In this document: piece after piece, positions 1-6,661 of the stretch
How positions within the stretch are numbered: the first letter of the stretch is position 1
How the letters are laid out: the number at the start of each line of letters is the position of its first letter
Assembly: GCA_002365865.1 (NCBI GenBank)
Contig: DFAQ01000002.1
Coordinates: 51,516 to 61,822, forward strand
DNA: 10,307 bases
Reading direction: 5' to 3'
Source: Pelotomaculum sp. UBA3102
GTDB taxonomy: Bacteria; Bacillota; Desulfotomaculia; Desulfotomaculales; Pelotomaculaceae
Notes under the pieces: generated by a model
What the model saw: the letters and a program-made list of their open reading frames with translations, nothing else
What the model was told of the DNA's origin: nothing
Databases searched by the model: none
Program-made: the position numbers and the translations under genes

Positions 1-32
1 ATTTTGCGATTGATGAGATATTATTGAAATAA
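1..32 (+). CDS. Possible 3' end of an upstream gene (partial)
   Basis: One frame is open from the window edge to a TAA at 30-32 and would encode the tail FAIDEILLK. The stop abuts the ribosome binding site of the cysteine desulfurase, a spacing typical of genes in one operon. In many Firmicutes a NifS/IscS gene follows an Rrf2/IscR-type regulator, but nine residues cannot identify the product. A second frame is open to a TGA at 25-27, so the frame choice is also uncertain. Confidence 0.3.
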   Translation, partial: FAIDEILLK

Positions 33-45
33 GAGGGGGATATTA

Positions 46-1215
46 ATGCGTAGAATTTATTTTGATCATAGCGGTACCACACCGGTTCATCCGGAAGTGG
101 CGGAGGAAATGTACCGTTTCCTTACCGGTGACAATTTCGGCAACCCTTCCAGCATTAATTATTTTGGACAATTTGTGTCCCAAGCAGTGGCGGAGGCGCG
201 GGAAAAGGTGGCTGAGGCCGTCGGAGCCGATCCGGGGGAAATAGTTTTTACCAGCGGCGGGACTGAATCGGACAACCTGGCCATTCACGGCGTGGCTTTT
301 ACCAACCGGTCCCGGGGCAACCATATTATCACCAGCGCCGTGGAACATCATGCCGTGCTTAATACAGTAAAGGCACTGGGCAAGCAAGGTTTCGACATAA
401 CCATTCTACCGGTGGATCAATACGGCATGGTGAGTGTGGAAGATGTTGCCGGGGCGGTTACGGATAAAACCATTTTGATAACCGTTATGCATGCCAATAA
501 TGAGGTCGGTACAATCATGCCTGTGGTAGAAATCGGGAAGTTTGCCCGGGAAAAAGGAATTATATTTCATGTTGATGCCGCACAAAGCTTGGGGAAAATT
601 CCGGTTAACGTGGATGATTTGGGAGCTGATCTTTTGTCGGTCTCAGGGCACAAAATATATGGGCCCAAAGGCATCGGCGCGCTTTACATCCGTAAAGGAA
701 CCCGCTGGAAGCAAACGCTTTTGCACGGGGGGGCGCAGGAGCGCCTGCGCAGGGCCGGTACCGAGAATATTCCCGGTATCGTCGGGCTGGGCAAGGCGGT
801 GGAACTGGCCATGGAAAACAGAGCAGGAGAAAATACCAGGCTAAAAGCCTTACGGGATAAGTTAATCAGGGAAGTTACCGGCCGTTTTGACCAGGTCAAA
901 CTAACCGGACACCCGGACCTGCGCCTGCCCAATCATGCCAGTTTTCTGTTTAAATTTATAGAAGGCGAGTCGATGTTATTAAGCCTGGACATGAAAGGCA
1001 TAGCGGCCTCTACCGGTTCGGCCTGCACATCACGTTCCCTGGAGCCTTCGCACGTGCTTTTGGCCATGGGCGTCCCCCCCGAAGAAGCCCACGGGTCCTT
1101 GCGTATTACCCTTGGTAAGGATAACACGGAAGAAGACGTGGACTACTTCCTGGAAGTTATCGGGCCGGTGGTGGAAAAACTGCGGGTCATGTCGCCGCTG
1201 GGTGTTGAAGGGTGA
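46..1215 (+). CDS. Cysteine desulfurase, NifS/IscS family
   Basis: This is a PLP-dependent cytosolic enzyme that takes sulfur from L-cysteine as an enzyme-bound persulfide, releases alanine, and supplies Fe-S cluster, thiolated-tRNA or thio-cofactor synthesis. At 389 residues it has normal family length. Visible landmarks are the N-terminal DHSGTTPVHPEV (the family usually has DNAATTP), the PLP-stacking His in VEHHAVL (H101), the PLP-binding Lys in SGHK (K203), and the persulfide Cys in the group I loop STGSACTS (C327). ATG 46 follows a GAGGGGG site at about 6 bases. No scaffold gene (nifU/iscU) or mnmA follows; the next gene is convergent. The family is certain. The dedicated role (NifS, IscS or a tRNA-thiolation partner) cannot be decided, so no symbol is given. 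Confidence 0.96.
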   Translation: MRRIYFDHSGTTPVHPEVAEEMYRFLTGDNFGNPSSINYFGQFVSQAVAEAREKVAEAVGADPGEIVFTSGGTESDNLAIHGVAFTNRSRGNHIITSAVEHHAVLNTVKALGKQGFDITILPVDQYGMVSVEDVAGAVTDKTILITVMHANNEVGTIMPVVEIGKFAREKGIIFHVDAAQSLGKIPVNVDDLGADLLSVSGHKIYGPKGIGALYIRKGTRWKQTLLHGGAQERLRRAGTENIPGIVGLGKAVELAMENRAGENTRLKALRDKLIREVTGRFDQVKLTGHPDLRLPNHASFLFKFIEGESMLLSLDMKGIAASTGSACTSRSLEPSHVLLAMGVPPEEAHGSLRITLGKDNTEEDVDYFLEVIGPVVEKLRVMSPLGVEG

Positions 1216-1298
1216 AAAGCGGTTAATTAATCCGGAGGAATAGGCGGGCCGCGGATTCACCTGATGCGGGGGTGGTTTGATGGAAGTGGTTGCGGCAA

Positions 1299-2033
1299 TC
1301 AGGCTAAACCCTCCAGCAGCGCCTTTACATTTTTACCCAGCACCCGGTGGTTGTATCCGCCTTCTAAAACGGCAAATACCCGGCCCGCGCAAACCCGGCG
1401 CGCGTATGCGGAGATCATTTTGCCGATCGTGGTATAGTCTTCAGTCGACAGCAGGAGGCCCCAGTCTTTTTTGTGCATGTCGAACCCGGCGGAAATCGCC
1501 ACCAGGTCACATTCCCGGTAGAATTTGAGGCATTCCTCTAGGCCGTTCAGGCCGTAAAGGTGGTAGTAAAACACTTCCGGAACGTGCTCGAAGATGTTGT
1601 TGGTGCCGTCCCCGAAATGCAGGTCTATGTCTACGATCAGCACTTTATTGACGATTCCTCTCCGGCGCAGGTTTTCGACGGCAATGGCCACGTTGTTGAA
1701 CCAGCAAAACCCCCAGGTGTTGTTGCTGCTGGCATGATGACCCGGCGGCCTGATCAGGGCAAAGGCGGGTTCACCCCGCGCGGCCAGGTTCGCGGCCGTG
1801 ATTGCCCCGCCGGCTGATAAAAGCGCGAGGTTATAAATCAGTTGCTTGCCTTTCACCCAGTTTAAAAATTCTTCTTCGTGTACCAGCAAGATATCGCTTT
1901 CTTTGGCCGGTTGCGGTTCGATAAACTCGTAAGCGCCGTGCAGTTCTTCAACGATACATTCCATCCTTCCCCTTGCGGCTGCCGGGTCGTAATCATAAAC
2001 CAGCTTGTAATTTTCATGAAAAATTATTTTCAT
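1299..2033 (-). CDS. Compact histone deacetylase-fold hydrolase (AcuC/HDAC superfamily)
   Basis: This belongs to the zinc-dependent amidohydrolases that remove acyl groups from lysines, polyamines or other amines; bacterial members include AcuC and acetylpolyamine amidohydrolases. Landmarks are RPPGHHA with the paired general base histidines (H99, H100), DIDLHFGDGT carrying zinc ligands D137 and H139, SAGFD with the third zinc ligand D185, and LEGGY with the transition-state Tyr (Y227). The set is complete, so activity is plausible. At 244 residues it is shorter than the usual 300-350: the stretch between the zinc-site strand and SAGFD is reduced and lacks the usual Gly/Pro-rich loop. F140 replaces the second His of the common DxHH motif. 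ATG 2033 follows a GGGAGAGGAAG site. The gene is divergent from NAD+ synthetase and convergent with the desulfurase. The substrate is unknown. Confidence 0.9.
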   Translation of the reverse strand: MKIIFHENYKLVYDYDPAAARGRMECIVEELHGAYEFIEPQPAKESDILLVHEEEFLNWVKGKQLIYNLALLSAGGAITAANLAARGEPAFALIRPPGHHASSNNTWGFCWFNNVAIAVENLRRRGIVNKVLIVDIDLHFGDGTNNIFEHVPEVFYYHLYGLNGLEECLKFYRECDLVAISAGFDMHKKDWGLLLSTEDYTTIGKMISAYARRVCAGRVFAVLEGGYNHRVLGKNVKALLEGLA

Positions 2034-2105
2034 AGATCTTCCTCTCCCTTTTCCCGGATAAATGGGTTCTTCCGGTTATTTATTTTATTTTAAAGCAACA
2101 ACAAC

Positions 2106-2123
2106 AAATATGGTATAATATTT
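2106..2123 (+). promoter_or_regulatory. Extended -10 promoter of the NAD+ synthetase gene
   Basis: TATAAT at 2114-2119 is preceded by TGG, giving a perfect extended -10 (TGnTATAAT). No good -35 lies 17 bases upstream, which is usual for extended -10 promoters. Transcription would start near 2126, leaving a leader of about 30 bases. AAATAT (2106-2111) and ATATTT (2118-2123) form a dyad across the -10, which may only reflect AT-richness. A (CAA)4 run at 2096-2107 lies just upstream. Confidence 0.7.
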
Positions 2124-2156
2124 TAATGATTTACAGTTATGGTGAGGTGAAAGTTT

Positions 2157-4055
2157 TTGCTTAGAGTAGCCTTGGGGCAAATGAGAGTGATACCCGGAAG
2201 GCCGGATTTAAATACCGGGACCATGCTGAAAATGATCGCCGGGGCCCGCCGCCGGAAAGCCCAAATGATTATATTCCCTGAAATGGCAGTGCCCGGATAT
2301 TTGTTGGGCGACACCTGGGAGCAGCAGGCCTTTTTGCGCGATTGCGAGGAATACGGTCGTAGAATAATTGAAGCCTCCGCCGGTGTTTGCGTTCTTTTTG
2401 GCAATGTGGCTGTTGACTGGAACAAGATCGGTGAAGACGGCAGGGTGCGCAAGTACAACGCTTTTTTTACCGCGCAGGACGGCCGCTTGTGCGGGGCGGA
2501 CAACTTTCCCTACCCGTTTCGCATCAAGACGCTGCAGCCCAGTTACCGGGAATTTGACGACTCGCGTTATTTTTTCAGTTTGCGCAAGCTGGCGGCGGAA
2601 GTGGGAAAAAGTATCGCTGAACTGCTGCAGCCGGTGAAGTTGAATATAGACGGGAAAACGTTGAGCATCGGCTGCCTGCTCTGCGAGGACGGGTGGAGCG
2701 ATGACTACGGCATCAAACCCGTGGCGGCAATCCGTCGCAACGGCCCGGTGGATTTATTCGTCAACATTTCTACTTCCCCTTTTGCCATCGGCAAGAATAA
2801 CGAGCGCAACCGGGTTTTTTCCCGGCAGGCCGGTGCGGCCGGGGTGCCCGTGGTTTACGTTAACAGTACGGGAGTTCAGAACAACGGTAAGACGGTTTAT
2901 GTCTTTGATGGATGCAGCGCCGTTTATGACGGGAGCGGTGAGATCGTCGAATGCCTGCCGTCTTTTTCTTCCGAGATGAAATTAATTGAACTTGATTTAA
3001 CCGGTAAAACGAAAAAATCCCCGTCGGTACCGGTTCCGGACGACCGGGACTTAGACAGTGTTTACCGCGCTCTTTGCTACGGTGCGGAGGGCTTTCTGGC
3101 GTCTACCGGCATTGAGCGAGTGGTCATCGGTATTTCAGGCGGTATTGACTCGTCGGTGAGTGCCTGTTTGTATACCAAAATCCTGGGATCGGAAAACGTC
3201 CTGCTGGTGAATATGCCCAGCAAATACAATTCTCCCACTACCAGGCGGCTGGCGGAGAAATTGGCCCGCAATCTCCAAAGCCTGTATACCGTTATGCCGA
3301 TCCAGGAGTCAGTAGACCATACCGTTAAGCAGATTGAACAAACCCCGGTTGTCAAGTTAAAAAACGGAAACCGTTTGCACCTGCCCGTTACTTCGTTCGT
3401 GGCTGAAAATATTCAAGCCCGTGACCGCTCGGCCCGCATTCTGGCCGGTTTGGCGGCGGCCTTCGGCGGGGCTTTTACCTGCAATGCCAACAAAAGCGAG
3501 ATCACGGTCGGTTACGGCACCCTGTACGGGGATATCGCCGGCTTTTTTGCTGTTTTGGGCGACTTGTGGAAACACCAGGTTTACGCCCTGGCGGAATATC
3601 TTAACCGGCAGGTATACGGCTGGGAGGTCATTCCACGGGAAATTATCGACCTGGTGCCCAGCGCGGAGCTTTCCAGCGAGCAGGCCGTAGATGAAGGCAA
3701 GGGCGATCCGGTAATTTATCCTTATCACGACTACCTGTTCCGGGCCTTTATGGAGTTCTGGAACCGGGCAGCGCCTGAAGATATCCTGACCTGGTACGCC
3801 GAAGGCGTCCTGGAAGAAAAAATCGGCTGCCGCCCGGGTCTCGTGAACCAGATCTTCTCCGGTCCCCGGGAATTCATTGCCGATCTGGAACGCTGGTGGA
3901 AATTATATACCGGTATGGGCGTTGCCAAGCGGATCCAGGCCCCGCCGGTACTGGTGGTCAGCAGGAGGGCCTACGGGTTTGATCACCGGGAAGCACAGAA
4001 TACGGCGCATTTTACCGCGAAATACCTCAAGTTGAAGCAAGAAATAGGTAAATAA
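2157..4055 (+). CDS. nadE: Glutamine-dependent NAD+ synthetase
   Basis: This catalyses the last step of NAD+ synthesis: deamido-NAD+, ATP and glutamine give NAD+, AMP, PPi and glutamate. It is a two-domain protein of 632 residues. The N-terminal nitrilase-type glutaminase carries the catalytic triad E42 (FPEMAVPGY), K124 (IKTLQPSYREF) and C176 (LLCEDGW). The C-terminal synthetase has the PP-loop ISGGIDSS (327-333) and the typical NKSE (445-448) plus YGDIAGFFAVLGDLWK stretch (457-472). The fused glutaminase means glutamine can serve as amide donor. TTG 2157 is the start because GGTGAGGTG (2141-2149) lies seven bases upstream and the glutaminase fold begins at once (MLRVALGQMR). The gene has its own promoter and ends stop to stop with the convergent gene. 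Confidence 0.97.
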   Translation: MLRVALGQMRVIPGRPDLNTGTMLKMIAGARRRKAQMIIFPEMAVPGYLLGDTWEQQAFLRDCEEYGRRIIEASAGVCVLFGNVAVDWNKIGEDGRVRKYNAFFTAQDGRLCGADNFPYPFRIKTLQPSYREFDDSRYFFSLRKLAAEVGKSIAELLQPVKLNIDGKTLSIGCLLCEDGWSDDYGIKPVAAIRRNGPVDLFVNISTSPFAIGKNNERNRVFSRQAGAAGVPVVYVNSTGVQNNGKTVYVFDGCSAVYDGSGEIVECLPSFSSEMKLIELDLTGKTKKSPSVPVPDDRDLDSVYRALCYGAEGFLASTGIERVVIGISGGIDSSVSACLYTKILGSENVLLVNMPSKYNSPTTRRLAEKLARNLQSLYTVMPIQESVDHTVKQIEQTPVVKLKNGNRLHLPVTSFVAENIQARDRSARILAGLAAAFGGAFTCNANKSEITVGYGTLYGDIAGFFAVLGDLWKHQVYALAEYLNRQVYGWEVIPREIIDLVPSAELSSEQAVDEGKGDPVIYPYHDYLFRAFMEFWNRAAPEDILTWYAEGVLEEKIGCRPGLVNQIFSGPREFIADLERWWKLYTGMGVAKRIQAPPVLVVSRRAYGFDHREAQNTAHFTAKYLKLKQEIGK

Positions 4056-4071
4056 TTAAGATAATTTTACC
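4047..4071. other. AT-rich dyad across two convergent stop codons
   Basis: The nadE stop TAA (4053-4055) is directly followed by the reverse-strand stop (4056-4058), with no spacer. An imperfect inverted repeat with outer arms GGTAAA (4047-4052) and TTTACC (4066-4071), and inner AATT arms, covers both stops. It might act as a weak two-way end of transcription, but it lacks a GC-rich stem. Confidence 0.4.
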
Positions 4072-4586
4072 GCCGGGTGGATGATGATGGTTTGTTCCCC
4101 CAGTTCCAACCTGGTGATTTCAAGATATTTTAATACAAAGCCGAGCTTGCTTTGCAGGGCCTGGTTAAAACCGGGTATTTTGTTGAAGTCCACCTTTATC
4201 AGGTTTTCTTTTATGTCCAGGTACTGCAGGAGGTTGACCAGGCCCTCCGGTGCCCCGTCAAGTTTTGCCGGATCCGGGTCCACCCTCAGCCTGGCTTTTA
4301 TTTCGATACCGTGAAACGAAATCAGAACCGGACCGTTTACGGGCAGCTCAATATACCGGTTCTGCCGGTTGAATTCAAAAGCACCCGGTGAGAGCGCCAG
4401 TTTCACCCGGACGGTTGATTTCCCCCCCGCGTTGATCAGTGCGGTCAGGTTGATGCAGTCGGCGGTGACGGAGACCTTGACTTCCTCTACCGCTTTATTA
4501 TCTGCCAGTGCTTCCCCTATGAATTTGTTGATCAGGTCCTGGTGGATGACCAGGTTGCCGTGAAAAATATTTTCAATTAAGTTCAT
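4056..4586 (-). CDS. Uncharacterised beta-rich protein of 176 residues
   Basis: I do not recognise the family. The protein has no signal peptide, membrane segment, cysteine cluster or nucleotide motif. Residues 1-30 look helical. From about residue 35 it alternates short hydrophobic strands with charged turns (VKVSVTADCINLTALI, STVRVKLALSPGAF, PVLISFHGIEIKARLRV), then has a segment rich in Leu and Lys (118-155) and ends in more strands. The pattern loosely recalls lipid-binding DUF2993/LmeA-type proteins, but I would not assign it. The ATG follows GGGAGGGG at an unusually long 16 bases, and no in-frame alternative start lies between the two, so translation may be weak. It lies 58 bases downstream of the class II aldolase on the same strand and may be co-transcribed with it. 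Confidence 0.7.
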   Translation of the reverse strand: MNLIENIFHGNLVIHQDLINKFIGEALADNKAVEEVKVSVTADCINLTALINAGGKSTVRVKLALSPGAFEFNRQNRYIELPVNGPVLISFHGIEIKARLRVDPDPAKLDGAPEGLVNLLQYLDIKENLIKVDFNKIPGFNQALQSKLGFVLKYLEITRLELGEQTIIIHPAVKLS

Positions 4587-4644
4587 GTTTTTAAGGTATT
4601 TTCCCCTCCCATGCTTTAACTTCTCAAGGTCGGTTTTTCGTTTA

Positions 4645-5193
4645 TTATTTTAAAGTACGGGTGAGGCAGATAATCCGGCAGGCGTTTTCCAGACCGGTAG
4701 TCCGTTGGAAGGCCTCTTCCAGGGTGTGTCCCGCGGCAAAGCTGCCGTGGCCGCGGACCACGGCTATTTTAGATTTTTTTAACAGCCCCGGCAGTCTCAT
4801 CGCCACTTCTTCTGACGCGATCGCCCGTGCCACCGGGAGCACCGGGACTCTTTGAAGCAGGTATTGCCCTTCCGCGTCAACCGGCAGGATTTCTTCATCC
4901 GTCAGTGAAAGCGCGATGGCATGTACCGGGTGGGCGTGAACCACGGCCAGGGCGGAAGTGTTTTGATAAACCGCCCGGTGTACTTCGATTTCCGAAGAGG
5001 CCAGGGAAGTATTTTCATCCTCTGCTTCCAGGGCGGTTTCGATCAAGTCGTTTTGCTCAAGGTGTCCCAGCATTGAACCCCGCCTGGTGATCACAATTTT
5101 GTCTCCGCGGCGCACGCTCAGGTTCCCGCTGTGCGAGTTATTTAAACCCGCCAGAAACAGGTCGCTGCCGAATCTTTGAAATTCTTGCAACAT
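4645..5193 (-). CDS. Class II aldolase/adducin family protein
   Basis: This is a zinc-dependent aldolase or epimerase of the fuculose-phosphate aldolase fold, acting on sugar phosphates in the cytosol. Landmarks are HSGNLSVR (phosphate/substrate loop, 21-28), SSEIEVH with the probable catalytic Glu (E68), HAHP with zinc ligands H86 and H88, and RGHGSFAAG with the third zinc ligand H149. These spacings match those of E. coli FucA. At 182 residues it is slightly shorter than the usual 200-230, ending soon after the last core helix. ATG 5193 follows AAAGGGAGA. It is divergent from a Gfo/Idh dehydrogenase and upstream of an unknown protein. The substrate cannot be read: fuculose-1-P, ribulose-5-P, methylthioribulose-1-P or a 5-deoxy-sugar phosphate are all open. 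Confidence 0.92.
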   Translation of the reverse strand: MLQEFQRFGSDLFLAGLNNSHSGNLSVRRGDKIVITRRGSMLGHLEQNDLIETALEAEDENTSLASSEIEVHRAVYQNTSALAVVHAHPVHAIALSLTDEEILPVDAEGQYLLQRVPVLPVARAIASEEVAMRLPGLLKKSKIAVVRGHGSFAAGHTLEEAFQRTTGLENACRIICLTRTLK

Positions 5194-5293
5194 AAACTTA
5201 GTTTCTCCCTTTTTCCGGACAGTTATAGAGACTTATCTATGGTTATGCTGGGAAACTTTCTTTTAAAACCGGCTTTGTAAGTTTTCAGCGTCA

Positions 5294-5313
5294 GGCACAG
5301 GAAATCCTGCGCC
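5294..5313. promoter_or_regulatory. Operator-like dyad in the aldolase/dehydrogenase spacer
   Basis: GGCaCAGGAaaTCCTGcGCC is symmetric at 8 of 10 base pairs. It sits midway in the divergent spacer, roughly 100 bases from either start codon, so a bound regulator could serve both genes. As RNA it could fold as a hairpin with an AAAT loop, but no T-run follows on either strand, so it is not an ordinary terminator. Confidence 0.4.
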
Positions 5314-5328
5314 GGTGTAAATAAAAAA

Positions 5329-5382
5329 TAGGTTAAACCGGATTAATCGTATATTTTTGCCGGATGGCTGTATACTAACCTA
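5329..5382 (+). promoter_or_regulatory. Probable promoter region of the Gfo/Idh gene
   Basis: TATACT at 5371-5376 is a good -10 (5 of 6). No convincing -35 lies at 17 bases, which suggests an activator-dependent or weak promoter. The area is flanked by TAGGTTA (5329-5335) and its exact inverse TAACCTA (5376-5382). It also contains two direct CCGGAT copies (5338-5343 and 5360-5365) whose starts are 22 bases apart, about two helical turns. Confidence 0.45.
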
Positions 5383-5408
5383 ATAAACCGCTTAGGGAGG
5401 GAATAAAG

Positions 5409-6506
5409 TTGAAAAAATTACGTGTGGGCATTATCGGCACCGGCATGGCTTTTGAAAAGCTGCACTACCCGGCTTTCCGGGAATTGGCCGATAAATACGA
5501 GATCGTCGCCCTTTGCGATGTGGACCGGTTTAAGGCTGAGTCTTGGGCGGCCAGACTGGGCATCGAGACACGGAATGTCTACGATGATTACCGGGTGATG
5601 ATCAACCGGACGGATATTGACCTTTTTGACATTATGGTGCCCATTGAAGAGAATTTTGAAGTAACACGGACAGTTGCCGCCGTGGCCGGGAAACCGATCA
5701 TTTGCGAAAAGCCCCTTGCTTCCAACCTGGAGGAAGCCGGGGCGCACGTCGAACTGCCGAGAAGATACGGGGTTCCGGTAATGATCGCCGAAAACTACCG
5801 CTATAACGAAGAGATTGACCGGATCAGGGACCTGGTCCGGTCAAAAAAAGTGGGCGAAATTTTGTATTTCATTCAGAACCGGGTAGTAAATTTCCCCGAG
5901 GATATGCTTAAAGATAAATTTCCGGCCCGTGAATGGCGCCAGTACCCGGATTATTACGGGGGTGTGCTTCTGGACACGGGAGTGCACGACATGGCCGCCC
6001 TGAGGCATATTTTCGGCGCCGTGGATCTGATTCAGGCTTTCGGCCGGCGGCAGGAGAAAGATTATTCTCCTTATTCGGTGGTCACGGTGAACATGCGCTT
6101 TAAAAGCGGTGTCATCGGCACGTTTTCTTTTTTCACCGCGGGCAAGGAAATGCAGCGTCCCTTGACCGGTCTGCGGATTTTCGGTACCGGCGGCATGATT
6201 TATTTGGAAGAAAGAGACTGCGGATTTATCAACCTCATGCATAACGACGGCACCCACGAGCTGATTCCTTACCGGCCGCAACGGGGTTTCTACAATGAAT
6301 TGCTAAATTTCTACAATGCTGCCATGGGCAGGGAAACCATTGCGGTTACTCCGGAGATGGAATTCGGGGATGTAAAAATGATCTTTGACATCTTAAAGTC
6401 CATCAACAGCGAGACAATGGTATGTGTCGACAGGGAGGCCGGATATAATCCGGTCTATCATCCGGGCAGGCAGGTAGACCGGGAAATGCACCCTTATCCG
6501 ATGTAA
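5409..6506 (+). CDS. Gfo/Idh/MocA family NAD(P)-dependent oxidoreductase
   Basis: This family oxidises or reduces sugars, inositols and related compounds with NAD(P). The 365 residues show the N-terminal Rossmann fold with VGIIGTGMA (6-14) and acidic D37/D39 after the second strand (LCDVD), which suggests a preference for NAD(H). They also show the family signature CEKPLA (99-104), with K101 in the active site, and the C-terminal sheet domain with LLDTGVHDMAALRH (187-200), where D189 and H193 take part in catalysis. TTG 5409 is used: AGGGAGGG (5394-5401) lies seven bases upstream and the Rossmann strand begins at residue 5. The gene is single, divergent from the class II aldolase, and ends in an intrinsic terminator. 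The substrate is unknown. Confidence 0.95.
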   Translation: MKKLRVGIIGTGMAFEKLHYPAFRELADKYEIVALCDVDRFKAESWAARLGIETRNVYDDYRVMINRTDIDLFDIMVPIEENFEVTRTVAAVAGKPIICEKPLASNLEEAGAHVELPRRYGVPVMIAENYRYNEEIDRIRDLVRSKKVGEILYFIQNRVVNFPEDMLKDKFPAREWRQYPDYYGGVLLDTGVHDMAALRHIFGAVDLIQAFGRRQEKDYSPYSVVTVNMRFKSGVIGTFSFFTAGKEMQRPLTGLRIFGTGGMIYLEERDCGFINLMHNDGTHELIPYRPQRGFYNELLNFYNAAMGRETIAVTPEMEFGDVKMIFDILKSINSETMVCVDREAGYNPVYHPGRQVDREMHPYPM

Positions 6507-6529
6507 CCCCTTGAGTAAAGGGGTTTTTT
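6505..6529 (+). terminator. Intrinsic terminator of the Gfo/Idh gene
   Basis: A perfect 8-bp stem AACCCCTT/AAGGGGTT with loop GAGTA is followed by four more Ts. The left arm begins inside the stop codon, so the transcript ends right after the gene. Confidence 0.9.
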
Positions 6530-6648
6530 ATTTCAGGCAGGAAAGTATGAGGCCTTTGTATAAATATTTAAAGTCGTTGGTCCTTTAAGTAATTTATTCA
6601 GGTTAGGCGTTATAAATTTAAACTAAGATCCGGCAGTTTGACTTTAAT

Positions 6649-6654
6649 GAGGTG
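6649..6654 (+). promoter_or_regulatory. Ribosome binding site deciding the racemase start
   Basis: GAGGTG lies seven bases before ATG 6662. The reading frame is open further upstream to a TTG at 6638, but that start would place this site inside the coding region and has no site of its own. TATAAA at 6611-6616 is a possible -10 without a recognisable -35. Confidence 0.75.
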
Positions 6655-6661
6655 TTGGTTG

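Noticed and set aside
43..387. Reverse open frame of 114 residues inside the desulfurase gene
   Set aside because: It mirrors the strong coding frame of a conserved enzyme and has no ribosome binding site or recognisable domain.
1277..1528. Forward open frame from ATG 1280 with a GGGGGTGG site
   Set aside because: It is antisense to the conserved end of the deacetylase gene, and its peptide is a Pro/Arg-rich shadow without family features. Only its start signals are noted as odd.
5294..5313. Terminator for the class II aldolase or the dehydrogenase
   Set aside because: The hairpin lies upstream of both divergent genes and has no T-run on either strand.
5841..6281. Reverse open frame of 146 residues inside the Gfo/Idh gene
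   Set aside because: It is antisense to a complete conserved gene and its composition is typical of a shadow frame.
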